From assembly GCA_019095985.1 (NCBI GenBank), contig CM032664.1, positions 27,290,642-27,354,641 on the forward strand: 64,000 nucleotides of DNA, read 5' to 3'. This DNA is from Streblospio benedicti (lineage: Eukaryota > Annelida > Polychaeta > Spionida > Spionidae). Below the pieces are notes generated by a model. The model saw only the letters and a program-made list of their open reading frames with translations. It was not told the DNA's origin and searched no databases. Of this stretch, positions 37,711 through 48,144 are shown piece by piece. Made by a program: the position numbers and the translations under genes. Within the stretch, counting starts at the first letter, position 1. Every line of letters begins with the position of its first letter.

Positions 37711-39184
37711 TTACTTATTTGTCACTTTCAAAATTGCATCAATAACATCGCCAGTCTCTCTCAGAGCTTTTATAGCTACATTTCGCTCCACTGACACCTG
37801 TTTCATCATCACTTCTATGTCTTTTCCATCCACTCCATCCTCTTCCTCTGCTGGCTCTCCCAGAGCCTGGAAAACTGCCTTGTCCACTAGAATATCTTTG
37901 ATGTTAGACTGAGAAACAATTTTACCCTTGTGGATTAGTTTCAATTTGTCCAAAGGAATTCTTAGCTTATGAGAAAAATATTTCATATGCTCCTTTTCAT
38001 TCCAATCGGCATTTACAGCAATCTTTAATTTGGACTTGTTTGCTTTCACTGAAATTGTAAAACTTGGCTTGGATGCATCGAATGAAGGAGCATCATAATG
38101 TTTCCGATTCAAATACAAGTACATATTTCCCTTATTGGCGGAGTCTGTTTGCTGCGGATTTTGAGCTTCTTTAAAAGCCTTTTCAAAATCTATAACTGCC
38201 TTAGATGCTGTACCATTTTTAGATTCCTTTTCATTGGCACATAAAGAAATGTGCCCACTTTGTCGAATAGCGTGTTTGCCATTATGTTCCTTCCATATAT
38301 CCTTTTCCACGGAATGCTCTACACATCTTGTGTCAGTTGAAATGTCTGTGTCCGTCATCTGTCTGTTTGTATTGCACGCCGCTGCACCATGAACATAACT
38401 ACATGTTAACTTGTGGGTTGGCCAGTCCTGTTCTTGACATTCTCGTGAGCTAAAAACCAAAAAAAAATTACTGAAAATGAAAATAATTCGCTGTAGTGTT
38501 CATTCCTTATAATAGGTTCATGTATCCCATATTTTACATGTATCCACTATCTACTTTCAATGGCAGCTCGAGAATGGCAGATCCAGATTTTTAAAAAAGG
38601 GGGGGGCGCACTCATGGGTTGTAAAATGTACATGTGACGAGACTCTGACATATGTCGAGACTCTAGCGACCGCATCTACTAGATATACTAGATATTCTGT
38701 AACCAAATACATATGGCACGGGGTCGGATATATATCAGTATACCCTGTAATTGAGTAACGTATTTGTGGTTAGATATTCCGCAATTATGAATTGTGGACG
38801 GACGAAAGGTGATCAAAATAGCTCGAGCACAATATTATACTGTCAATATAGCTTACGTTTCACAAGATTGACGTGTGAGCTAAAAATAACATAGTCTAAT
38901 GTAGACTACAATACTAGTAGTATACTAGTAGTACAAGTCTCATGATATTCATAAATTCATTATTTAGATCTAGATCTCTGAAATATTAGATCTAATATTT
39001 CAGAGATCTAGATCTAAATATAAATTGGCTTGAGGTGGATCACTGAGATCGAAACTATAATAAATTGCTCCACAAAAGCATATTACAAACCATACCAATA
39101 GTATGAAGATTTACAGCGAGTGCATCTTTTCATAATATCCTGTTTTTTCCCGCATTTTTTACAAGAACACACAAATGTTTCCAT
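37711..39184 (-). CDS. MYND zinc finger, ubiquitin-like and UBA (HYPK/NAC-alpha-like) domain protein
   Basis: Two exons on the minus strand, 39184-39096 and 38449-37711, join across a split Cys codon and give 275 aa. The N-terminal MYND finger is complete only after splicing: C8-x2-C11, C21-x2-C24, C30-x3-C34 and H42-x3-C46, with the typical CQEQDWPTHK helix. A polar linker follows. Residues about 159-228 (FTISVKANKSKLKI...) have the strand-helix-strand pattern of a ubiquitin-like fold with LKLIHKGKIV as the central strand pair. The last 39 residues (GKDIEVMMKQVSVERN...) match the UBA-like domain of HYPK and NAC-alpha. MYND fingers bind short proline-containing peptides, and the C-terminal domain type occurs on ribosome-associated factors, so a protein-quality or nascent-chain role is possible but only inferred. 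I know no named gene with this exact order. Confidence 0.88.
38961..39020. repeat. 60-base perfect palindrome
   Basis: The block reads identically on both strands over 60 bases with no spacer, centred on AGATCT. Each half contains AGATCTAGATCTCTGAAATA or its complement. It lies in the only intron of the MYND gene. Confidence 0.95.
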
Positions 39185-40833
39185 GTCGTCGTTGTTGTTG
39201 TTTACAACTTATCAGTGAACGGCGCTACAGATACATATTTTACTCACAATGCAAATAGATTTTTTTATATATGTTTGCGTTATGTAAAACTGTCCAGATG
39301 AGTTCACGCGAGGAAATTTTGCTGCATTGCTTTTATGTCTGTTTGCGTTGTGTAAAACTGTCCAGAGGAGTTCACTGGTAGATTTTATTATTTATTTTTT
39401 AATTTATTTTAGACATACAGTCCATATTAATGCAAATATTAATAACAAATAACAAACATATCTTCTAAATATAAACGAAAATTATGTCTATCATCTGTCC
39501 AATACATTTTTACATAGTTCTAATACTCTCTGTCACAACGAAGCACTATGCTGATGACACAACGCAAACAGGATAATTTATTGACAGTTTGCATTGTGCT
39601 CACAGAATTTACTTAGTGCTGCCATCTGTTGAACGACAATATAATGAAATTGTTCACCACGAAGATTTGACTTTTCAGTAGGTTAAGGATCAGTAAAACA
39701 TCCATAATGAAACGATAAATTGACCAATGGTACTTTTCTGGCCTAACACGTGTATTTCATTTAATATTTCATGAAAAGTGCTAGGTGTATGAACATGATA
39801 AGTATAGAATAACACACATTAACTCGAAAATACTGTGTGTGAAAACAGGAATGCCTGGTCCTTAAAACCTTTAAATTGCAATTTTTTGTTAAAAACTCAA
39901 TATTTTTATGTAATTTTGTGTTCTAATCTACTTATCATTATTGAAGCCTCCTCATGAATACATAGTCAGTGACTATACCACTGTTAGATATCATGTATCA
40001 CAGACCAGCATATAAATGCTCACAGTCAAGCAACAGACCCATGGGCATGGCAATGGCATTACAGAACAACCTCTAATTCAGACCACCTCTTCGTGTGGTT
40101 GTCTTCTTAAAATATTTTTATTTTTTTTATCATATTGTTTTGTAATACATGTATTGATATTGTTCCAAGTATAACCAGTCTTGGAAACCAATTGTTTTTC
40201 TGGATCCGCACAGTACAAGTATTTGTGTGCATTACGCTACTGTACGCCGAAAATTTTCTGGTGTGTAATTAAAGCCCTAAGATAATTTGGCTGAACAAAT
40301 AAACATACATTCATTTCACTAGAAGATTAAAACAATGTTGCTTAAAATGAAGATGTAAATTTTTATCTGCCACCTGATTCCAAACAGCAGGCTGCTGCTA
40401 ATGCAAAACATGTTGTGAATGTTGTTAAAAGGCTATGATATTAATCTGCTGGCAAGAGACGTACTACACGTGGACCGTGTAAGGTTCACTTTGTCATATT
40501 ACCATCAGGTACTAATAAAAGATGAAAATGAAAAGTTCTATTTATTGATTGTTAATCTGTGCTGAAAAATTTAGCTGAAGTATTATTATAAAAATTCTAC
40601 ATTCTTAAAAACCGCAACATTAAATACCCGTGAATATTTCTAGTTTTACAGTATATAAAATATGTCCAGGATGGACAAATCGCAAAAATTAATAGCCACG
40701 AAAATTTCTAGTTTTACAGCACCCTACTTATTAGATAATGGTCATTAGGACAAGCACGTGTAGAAAGACAACTTTTTAATAGGGAAACTGGTATTAAATG
40801 TTCAAATGAATATCTACCCATACTAAAAGTTGA
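39185..40833. other. Intergenic, promoter side of the MYND gene
   Basis: I see no gene. A near-perfect tandem duplication of about 72 bases (TTTGCGTTATGTAAAACTGT and TTTGCGTTGTGTAAAACTGT) lies at 39268-39380, just upstream of the MYND start. Fragments of the two TA-flanked MITE families lie near 40066-40095 and 40610-40720. Confidence 0.6.
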
Positions 40834-41828
40834 ACTTAATTAATCGCGCTTTATCATGATAATGTGAAATAACAGTTGAAAAATTATATTTTACCCGGTA
40901 ATCTCTCTGTAGGTACACTAAGTCAAATCTTTTAATCTAGTTTTATCATCATAATGTGAAATAAAAGTTGAAAAAATTATAGTTAAATCTCTGTAGGTAC
41001 ATTTGAGACAAGCAAATGTACTTATCACAATTGATAAGAATATAAGGCTATCAATTTCCTATGTACTCTGGTACGGTGGACAAAAGGATTGAATCAATGA
41101 TGAGGTATTAGCTAATTTTCATCATAACCAGATTCAGGGAAGGCAGGCGCCAGGTACACTCCACCCATAGCCCTTTTTCACATCCAATAATGTTTCCAAT
41201 AATGTTATTTCATACAATAATTGCACTTCACCCATATAGCTACAAAATACAAAAATTCATAACAAATTTTGCCATTCATCTAACTTGACCTTTAAATGGT
41301 GTGAAATGCTCAACTTTTCTATTTTAACCCTTTTTTGACTTACCTACAGTAAATATATGAAATAGTATATGAAATCCAAAGCTTGAGAAAGAATTAAACC
41401 CACTTCCCTCTATCAGTTACACCTGTGGTGAAAGTATACTGAAACCTATAAAGGCGTTACTGAATATAAACAGTAGAACTCAAAATAAACATTACCAACA
41501 CTTATCCTGCCTCAGTAAAGTTTTCACCATCTGTCATATCCCGTCACTGAGGAAACGTATCCTGGTTCCAAGTAATAGTGTCGCCTGCACCACAGACAAT
41601 TATTGTAACGGTATTTATTGCTGAACAGAAATTGTGTGACAATGTGCAATCCCAAAACTTGGGAAGCACCCCAACAGTCTAGTAACTCCACTCAAGACCG
41701 CCAGAAACTGCTTTAATCAGCAGAAGTACAGTAAAAACAAACATGAGACTGAGTCACCTGGTTTTATCAGTATTATGATGTTATCACACAAATCAAATCA
41801 ATAGCGAATGGTACAATGGAAAAATCCA
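40834..41828. repeat. 1-kb duplication, copy B
   Basis: This is the second copy of 34847-35841. It ends abruptly at 41828, where retroelement sequence begins without a gap. Confidence 0.9.
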
Positions 41829-42393
41829 TTGCAAGTTTGTGTTGATGATTGAAGTTTTGGTTGTGGCCGTCGAGGTCGTGGTGGACTTGTTTGTTTTCAG
41901 TTTTCGATGCTGAGCGGGTTATGGCGGCTATATCCGTAGGATGCAGAGGAAATGTGTCGAGCTTGTCGTCAGCCGCTGTGTGAGTAATGTTGTAACTCCG
42001 GCGACTCAATCCGTCTGCCAATACGTTGTTTGTGCCTTTAATGTGATGTATTTCGTAATCGTATCCGCTGATATAAAGAACCCATCTAGCAAGCTTTGGC
42101 GTAAGTTTTTTCTCGTTGGCCAGAATCTTGGTGAGCGAATTATTGTCCACGTAGAGCGTGAATTTGTTGTAACTGAGGTAATAGTCGAATTGAGCAAGGG
42201 AATAGCAGACTGCCAATAATTCGAGTTCCAGGATGTCGCGTTTACGTTCTGGTTCTGTCAGTGAGCGTCCACAGTAGGCAACCGGTACTAAGGTGCCGTT
42301 GCTGTCTTGTTGCATAAGTGCTCCGCTTACGGCCGAAAAACTTGCGTCTGTAAAAAGATAGAATCTTTTGTTGTGGTCTGCGTAGTGGAGCAA
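41829..42393 (-). CDS. Retroelement RNase H region (fossil)
   Basis: The frame carries the Ty3/Gypsy RNase H signature: FTDASFSAVSGALMQQD, VAYCGRSLTEPER, ELELLAVCYSL, TLYVDNNSL and IHHIKGTNNVLADGLSR. It continues the pol gene on its right. The last residues before the junction come from the neighbouring duplicated sequence. Confidence 0.9.
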
Positions 42394-42404
42394 TGGTCTG
42401 GACG

Positions 42405-44213
42405 CTAACGTGTGTTTAAGCGATTTGAAACTTTTTGAGCAGGCTGGTGTCCATTCCCATTTGACCTTTTTTTTTTCAGGAGGTGGAGGAGGGGGTTTAC
42501 TTTGTCTCCTTTTTTTGGTATGTAGTTTGAGAAATACCCGCAGATGCCAAGGAAGCTTTTTAGTTCCCTGGGCTTCGCGGGAACCGGAAATGTCGTGATT
42601 GCATCTGTATGTGCTTTTGAAGGTTTTATTCCATCAGATGTTATCGTATGTCCCAGGAAGTCGCATGAAGTTGCTCCGAACGTGCATTGTGATGTGGCTA
42701 GTTTGAGACCTGATTCTTCAATAGAGGCGAGGACGTTGTGCAGGTCTTCAAGGTGTTGCTGTTTGTTGGGGGAAAATACGAGGATATCGTCCAAATAAGC
42801 CGTCGCACATTTGCCAATGTGGTCACGGAGCACCGTGGCCATGACCTTGGAGAAATGAGAGGGCGCGGAGCAGAGACCTTGTGGGTATCTTTTGAACACG
42901 AATGCCTTGTTGTCGAAGTGAAATCCACAGAGTGGTTGGCTCTCTTTGGCGAGGGGTATTTGAAAATATCCCTGTTTCAAATCGAGCGTACTGAAAATGA
43001 CTGCTTTACGTTCAGCAATGGTGTCTATGACCGTTTGCAACAATGGAATGATCCAACGGCCCCAAACGCAGTTTCCATTAAGCCCACGAAGATCCACAAT
43101 TGGGCGTATCTCGTACGTATCATCCGGTGATTGGAGGTGTTTACGACTCTTTTTCACCCCCTTTCGGACAGGGACGAGGGGGCTTACCCATTTGATGTGA
43201 GAAGACACCTCAATTATGCCCTGATCAAGCATTTCTTTAATCTTTTCTGCCATCCGTTTGCGTACTTCCGGGTGGTAGCGATATTGGGAGAAATGCTTGG
43301 GCTCTGCACCTGGTTTGAGTGTGATTTTGAGAGGTGAGTGCTTGCATTCACCAAGTTTGCCATTTTTGGTCATGAAGGCTGCGGTGTGTCCATGTAGGAT
43401 TTCTAAGATTTGCTGTTGGTAGGACGGGTCGGCGGAGAGGTTATCAAGGTTGAACGCAGGCGTCTCCTCTTGATCCTGGGGTCTCAGTGTTGTGGCGGGT
43501 AGTGGTTCGTCCGTTATGTCCTCTTCTTCCATGGGTGTAAAGGTGGCGATGGACGTGCCTTTAGGAATGTTGATGGGTTGTTTTGTATTGTTGCATATCA
43601 TTACCGGGACTTGTGAAGCTTGTGTGGTAGACGCGGTGGAGATGACGTGGACGCCGTCTTGTATTGTAGAGTTCTCGATCGTGCCGTGAAGGCCTGATTG
43701 GAGAATCATATTGGATGGTAGGCGACCCGCTATGATCGCTGTAGATTGAGGCGTCAGTTCGAGGTTTTCGTTAGTGAAAACATCGCAGATTGGCGTTGGC
43801 ATATGTATAGTATTTTTTGCTAAGTTCATGAGGATGTTATTGGATTTTATGAATGGGACGCCAAGGATAAAGTTGAAGTTAGCAGTTTTGAACACATAAA
43901 ACAAGGCTGTAACTAAAACATCGGCCAGGTAAAACGATAACCGTGTTTTACCTATGGTCGCGAGCGTGGAAGCTGAGGCCGTTGTGAACGACCGTGAAGA
44001 TGAGATGAGTTTAGTGATATTAGGATACAGTTTATTGAGGGAAGCCAAGCTGATACAATTAATGGAGCTGCCAGTATCAAGTAGAGCAGTTGATTCTTTT
44101 AATGTTGGCGTTTTAATACGTACCAGGTTACTGTTGTATATTGTAGTGGAGACTATTGTTTCAGAAGTGTCTGTGGCGAAGGATAGGGGCAGTATTGATC
44201 CTGGTACGTACTC
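42405..44213 (-). CDS. Retroelement protease and reverse transcriptase (fossil)
   Basis: The frame begins with an aspartic protease core (ALLDTGSSINCIS near 44080-44110 and FILGVPFI near 43850). The reverse transcriptase follows with FSTLDLKQGYFQIPLA, FKRYPQGLCSAPSHF, the catalytic YLDDILVFS and GHTITSDGIKPS. In this family protease and RT are cut from one Gag-Pol precursor. The product would be inactive because integrase is missing and the gene is interrupted. Confidence 0.92.
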   Translation of the reverse strand, partial: EYVPGSILPLSFATDTSETIVSTTIYNSNLVRIKTPTLKESTALLDTGSSINCISLASLNKLYPNITKLISSSRSFTTASASTLATIGKTRLSFYLADVLVTALFYVFKTANFNFILGVPFIKSNNILMNLAKNTIHMPTPICDVFTNENLELTPQSTAIIAGRLPSNMILQSGLHGTIENSTIQDGVHVISTASTTQASQVPVMICNNTKQPINIPKGTSIATFTPMEEEDITDEPLPATTLRPQDQEETPAFNLDNLSADPSYQQQILEILHGHTAAFMTKNGKLGECKHSPLKITLKPGAEPKHFSQYRYHPEVRKRMAEKIKEMLDQGIIEVSSHIKWVSPLVPVRKGVKKSRKHLQSPDDTYEIRPIVDLRGLNGNCVWGRWIIPLLQTVIDTIAERKAVIFSTLDLKQGYFQIPLAKESQPLCGFHFDNKAFVFKRYPQGLCSAPSHFSKVMATVLRDHIGKCATAYLDDILVFSPNKQQHLEDLHNVLASIEESGLKLATSQCTFGATSCDFLGHTITSDGIKPSKAHTDAITTFPVPAKPRELKSFLGICGYFSNYIPKKGDKVNPLLHLLKKKRSNGNGHQPAQKVSNRLNTR

Positions 44214-46918
44214 TAGTTTTTTGTGATATGGTCTTCGTCGTGTATAGCGTTGATATGAGGTGTGGGCGACCTATCATATCTGTTTCTGTTATATGAAGGC
44301 GACCGCGAGTATTGCCCTCTTCGCTGGTCGCTGCTGCTACGCTGCCTGGAGCGCGAGTTGTATCTCTCTCGGCTTGATTCCCGGCGGTTATTGTAGGATG
44401 AGCTTCTTTGTCTGCGTTCCCGTGATTGTCGTGAATCGGCTCGTCTGTCACGTGATTGGCTGCGGTAGTTACGTTGGTTATGATTGTCGTAACGAGAGCG
44501 ATTGTTGAAGCCTTGGTAGCCCCGGCTGTTTGACCTGTAATTGCCAACGTCCCGTCTATTCTGGGGAGAAGGTTGATTGATAGCCAGCACTGGGGGCCTA
44601 TTTGTGATCGCCAAGCTGTGCTCGACTGTTTCTGCACAGATTTGGGCTTGACGTAGTGTTGTAGGTAACATGAGAAGCACCCGTTGAGAGATTTCGTTGC
44701 GGAGGTTCTGGATATAAATGTCCAGTTGTCGGTTGCCATCCGTGATGCTACATTCTTGCAATCGGCACGTGATTTCTAAGTTGAAATCGCGCACGGATTC
44801 TGTGGCGCCTTGTTGGCACTGGAGGCGCGCTGCCCTGGTTGTAGGGGGCTGATGAGCGATGGAGAAAGCTTTAGCAAGGTTTGTTATTGCTATGTCGTAG
44901 GTGGCCTTGTCGGCCAGTGGCATGCTGTTATAATGCACTTTTGCATAGTCTTGCAATACCGTGGGAAGCAGAGCCAGGCGCTGTGGGTCATCCGCCGGCC
45001 ATTGTAGATACGTGAAGGTATCTTCTAGGCTGGACCTCCACGTTTCGAAGCTCGAGTCTTGAGCGCCATTAAAGGTAGGGGCGCTTATTTTCGGAGCATC
45101 CCGTCGCGTAGATTGTGGCCTTTCTGCCATCTTTTCTATCAAATCCGCTAGTTTACCAGCGAGTGCAAATGCTGGGTCGGCCGCGGTGCGCAGCGGGGGG
45201 TGATTAGTGCTCGGTGGGCCATGATGGAGATGATCTATGCCAGATGTTGGCTGGTGAATGTAGTCGGCGCCCGCTGCGTGCTGTGTTGATTGATTGGTTC
45301 CAGTTGTTGGCACATGGCAGTACCGCGCATCACTGACTGAGTGAGCTTGAGTGGGTGTCATGCATGAATCGGTGGCGTTCGTACGTCGAGTTGGCGTGTA
45401 TACGCCATCTTGGACTGTACCGTATGATTGGGGGGCTTGAGGTTGGGCGGGCGCAGCCCGGGCTTGGCCATCCAGGTCGTGGCATAATTGACGTAGTGCT
45501 TGCTCCTGGCGCTCTGTCAAATTTTTCTCCGTGTTATATACCAGCTCCTTGACATATTTCTTTATTTTGTCTGTGTGGTGATCGTGCATGGCACGCATGT
45601 CATGGATGATGGCCGCATTTTCTTGCTGTAAAAGTGCAATATGCTTGGCATTTTCTTTCTGATCCTCTTTGAGGTACCGAATCTGTTGATCGGCGCGTTT
45701 ATCAGCGGCTGCCTGCATTTGCCGGAAGTGCGCCCAGCTGTGGTCCAACTTATTGGTGCGTGTTGTGATTTGGTCCAGGTGAGTGAGGAAATCGGCGGTC
45801 AGCTGCGATGTGGTTTGTACCATGACCCGTTTAAAATCAGCGTGGAGAGTTGTAAGCAGCTGCTTTTGGGCAGTGGTGAAAGTGTCCAACATATGATTTA
45901 CCATGTCTGACACATCTGTAGGTGTGGTGGGCTTGGGCCGACGTTTGGGAGAGAGAGAACGTGAGCGATCGGGCGTAGTGTTTGTTGAGTGAGGCTTTGT
46001 CGCCAGTCTGTCTACGAGAGCGCCGTAATGGGTCTGCAGACCCTCTATGGCATTCATCATGATATCATTACGTTCGGTTTGAGATAATGGTGGCAGCTGG
46101 TGGCGGTCGTAGAAGTCATAGCGGGGAAGTCGATCATTCCCAAACGATGGCGAGCGGTCTTCGGAATTCCAGTCATGTTCATGATGTGAGTCGAATATGT
46201 CGGGCGTGAGCGTGTCAGACGAGCGGCGCCTGTTGAGGTCATTATTGCTCGCTGGAATGTACTGCCGCTGGCGTCTGTCTGGGGAAGGCGGCGTGCGCTG
46301 TCCAGGCGGGATATCGCCGGATGACTCGGTGTCGACATGGTCGGCAGCGCTGGTGGCACTAATGGGGCTATTAGTTGCGGTCAGCGGCAGCTGGTCTTTG
46401 ATACTGGCGGCCGGGAACTGGTCCAGCAAACTTTGATGCATTCGGCTGTGACGTAGACCACCTGGTCCCGGATGAGCTTTGTCTGGCGACGGCGCAGCCG
46501 TGTCTGAGTCGTTGGCGAGAGCCGCGTGGCTGTGGCTTGCGGGCGTACTATCATCGTTGGGTCCCCGTGGCATTGACTCGGCGGGGATGGTGGCGGGGTC
46601 ACCGGCGCGTGGCAATGAAGGTTGTATTTGAGAGATGTCCCGTTGTGCTGCATCTTTAGCGGTGGTTGTGGTCGTCGGATTCGGCGTAGAAGTCGCTGAC
46701 GGGCCTGCCCTGGTAGCTGGCGTCTGGGACGCTGATGACGCGCGCTGTACTGGTGTCGTGTGCAGGTTCCTATTGTAACCACCTGCCTCCGGCCGGCTCG
46801 TGGTGATTGTGTGCCTATGCAGGGCAATATCGTTGTTTGAACGGGCGTGGGGCACAGTGGTGTCGAGGCTGCTGCATGTGTCCGAATTGTTTTTGTAGAT
46901 TTCCGGTTCGGAATCCAT
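44213..46918 (-). CDS. Retroelement Gag, 901 codons (fossil)
   Basis: An unusually long open frame lies directly before the protease. The N-terminal third is Pro/Thr/Ser/Ala-rich and disordered-looking. The middle has a coiled-coil-like stretch near 45900-45500, then a conserved retroelement capsid-like part (ISAPTFNGAQDSSFETWRSS, then AKAFSIAHQPPTTRAARLQC). The C-terminal tail is rich in Arg-Ser and Tyr-Asn repeats (QSRDRRADSRQSRERRQRSS) instead of the usual CCHC knuckle. Such a basic tail would take over RNA binding. Confidence 0.9.
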   Translation of the reverse strand: MDSEPEIYKNNSDTCSSLDTTVPHARSNNDIALHRHTITTSRPEAGGYNRNLHTTPVQRASSASQTPATRAGPSATSTPNPTTTTTAKDAAQRDISQIQPSLPRAGDPATIPAESMPRGPNDDSTPASHSHAALANDSDTAAPSPDKAHPGPGGLRHSRMHQSLLDQFPAASIKDQLPLTATNSPISATSAADHVDTESSGDIPPGQRTPPSPDRRQRQYIPASNNDLNRRRSSDTLTPDIFDSHHEHDWNSEDRSPSFGNDRLPRYDFYDRHQLPPLSQTERNDIMMNAIEGLQTHYGALVDRLATKPHSTNTTPDRSRSLSPKRRPKPTTPTDVSDMVNHMLDTFTTAQKQLLTTLHADFKRVMVQTTSQLTADFLTHLDQITTRTNKLDHSWAHFRQMQAAADKRADQQIRYLKEDQKENAKHIALLQQENAAIIHDMRAMHDHHTDKIKKYVKELVYNTEKNLTERQEQALRQLCHDLDGQARAAPAQPQAPQSYGTVQDGVYTPTRRTNATDSCMTPTQAHSVSDARYCHVPTTGTNQSTQHAAGADYIHQPTSGIDHLHHGPPSTNHPPLRTAADPAFALAGKLADLIEKMAERPQSTRRDAPKISAPTFNGAQDSSFETWRSSLEDTFTYLQWPADDPQRLALLPTVLQDYAKVHYNSMPLADKATYDIAITNLAKAFSIAHQPPTTRAARLQCQQGATESVRDFNLEITCRLQECSITDGNRQLDIYIQNLRNEISQRVLLMLPTTLRQAQICAETVEHSLAITNRPPVLAINQPSPQNRRDVGNYRSNSRGYQGFNNRSRYDNHNQRNYRSQSRDRRADSRQSRERRQRSSSYNNRRESSRERYNSRSRQRSSSDQRRGQYSRSPSYNRNRYDRSPTPHINAIHDEDHITKN

Positions 46919-47187
46919 GGCTGAGGTTGATATTGTTGTTGACGCGAGGAGATGAGGTGTTAGACGGTCTCAATTAGACGCTATCGCTGGATTGGTGAAA
47001 CAGGCGGCTTTTGGTGGTTTAGCGCCTGTGCTGTGAGACGGTGAGGCAGCCTGTCGCTGAATTGTGAAACAGGCGGCTTTGGTTGCTGTTGCGCGTCTGG
47101 CTGGTCGGATGAGCAGCTGTTGGCGTCTGGTGAGGGTGTAGGTCGTATCGGGGCGTGTCGGAATGTGCGATGGTCGAGGTGTGGTTT

Positions 47188-47814
47188 TTAGCAGCTGTTC
47201 TTGGTCTGAGGGAAGTGGGGAACGTATTCCAGCGATATGTGGGGGGTATTCTGCTTCCACTCCTGATCCCAGAAATAACACTCTGATGAACAGAGCGGCA
47301 CTTCCTTGAAACGATTTAGTTCCTGCCTGGAATTGAAAAATAACAGCTTTTCGCAGGAAATACAAGCCGCAACAAAATCAGTGATTTTGGTCGAGTGCAG
47401 AGGGTGTCGGTGCGGATTACGCCGGATGTGGTTGATGGTCTCGTGCCTGCGCCGCGGTTGATTGGGGTCCGGGCCCACGTACGGAAGTCGTTCGTGGTCG
47501 AGGAAGGCGCACTCGTCTGAACAAATGGGACGCTCCTTGAATTGACGTAGCGCCGCGGACGTGGGGAAGTCGATCAGGGCGTTGCAGACCTTGCAGGACC
47601 CCGGGAAGCTGACGGGAGGCAGATATTTCTCGACGTCGTCGCGCTCGGCACAATCGTCAGAGCACACGGGGTCTTGCAAAAAGGTGCGGACCTGATCACG
47701 GCTGGAGAACAGGAGCAGCTCTTTACACACCGCGCAGGCAACTGCTAGTTGGTTGGTAGCACTAGTTGTGGTATCCATCCGTTGGCCGTATGCGCGGGCG
47801 GCTCGTTGACGCAC
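47188..47814 (-). CDS. Leader ORF with three TRASH-like zinc units (element accessory, fossil)
   Basis: The 208-codon frame lies between the LTR block and Gag. It holds three similar units, CAVCKELLLFSSRDQ...CSDDC, CKVCNALIDFPTSAA...CSDEC and CISCEKLLFFNSRQE...CSSEC. Each fits C-x2-C, about 20 residues, then C-x3-C, the spacing of TRASH/FCS-type zinc ribbons. The same unit occurs once at the start of the env-containing frame of the elements at 58.4 kb and 63.9 kb. The role is unknown. Confidence 0.75.
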   Translation of the reverse strand: MRQRAARAYGQRMDTTTSATNQLAVACAVCKELLLFSSRDQVRTFLQDPVCSDDCAERDDVEKYLPPVSFPGSCKVCNALIDFPTSAALRQFKERPICSDECAFLDHERLPYVGPDPNQPRRRHETINHIRRNPHRHPLHSTKITDFVAACISCEKLLFFNSRQELNRFKEVPLCSSECYFWDQEWKQNTPHISLEYVPHFPQTKNSC

Positions 47815-48144
47815 TAAGTAGGTATCTCAGGGGAGAACAGCGGCGTCACTAACGAAGCAGGGCGGCGCAGCTGGGCGTCGAGATGTGGCGTAGTCCTCTG
47901 GGAGCGGTCGCGATGCGATGGTTGACGTGAGCTGCTGAGTCCACGAAGCACGGTAGCGAACACGGTAGCTGGAGTGATGTAGCTGAGGTGAAGGCGATGG
48001 CGTTCGCAGGCGGCGACGATTGCTCGGCGAGGTAATCTGCAACAGACTGAGAAGTGATGAAAGGCAGATTCAATCTTTGACTATCTCTACCATTGAAGTA
48101 CTCAGAATAAGATGGTGAGCTTGGAAATAGTTTATTCAGCAACT

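Larger units (their letters stand above)
41829..48144 (-). mobile_element. Ty3/Gypsy-type LTR retroelement, truncated
   Basis: In minus-strand order the parts are a short LTR-like block with a poly(A) signal (48144-48091), a leader ORF with three zinc units, a large Gag, then protease, reverse transcriptase and RNase H. Integrase and the far LTR are absent because the element stops at the duplication junction at 41828. Long open frames survive, which suggests a fairly recent insertion; pol shows about one or two interruptions. The RNase H and RT motifs are clearly Ty3/Gypsy. Confidence 0.9.

Noticed and set aside
42410-44226. Plus-strand frames opposite pol
   Set aside because: They are shadows of the minus-strand pol gene, unlike the antisense frames at 54 and 61 kb, which lie outside env and recur in two copies.
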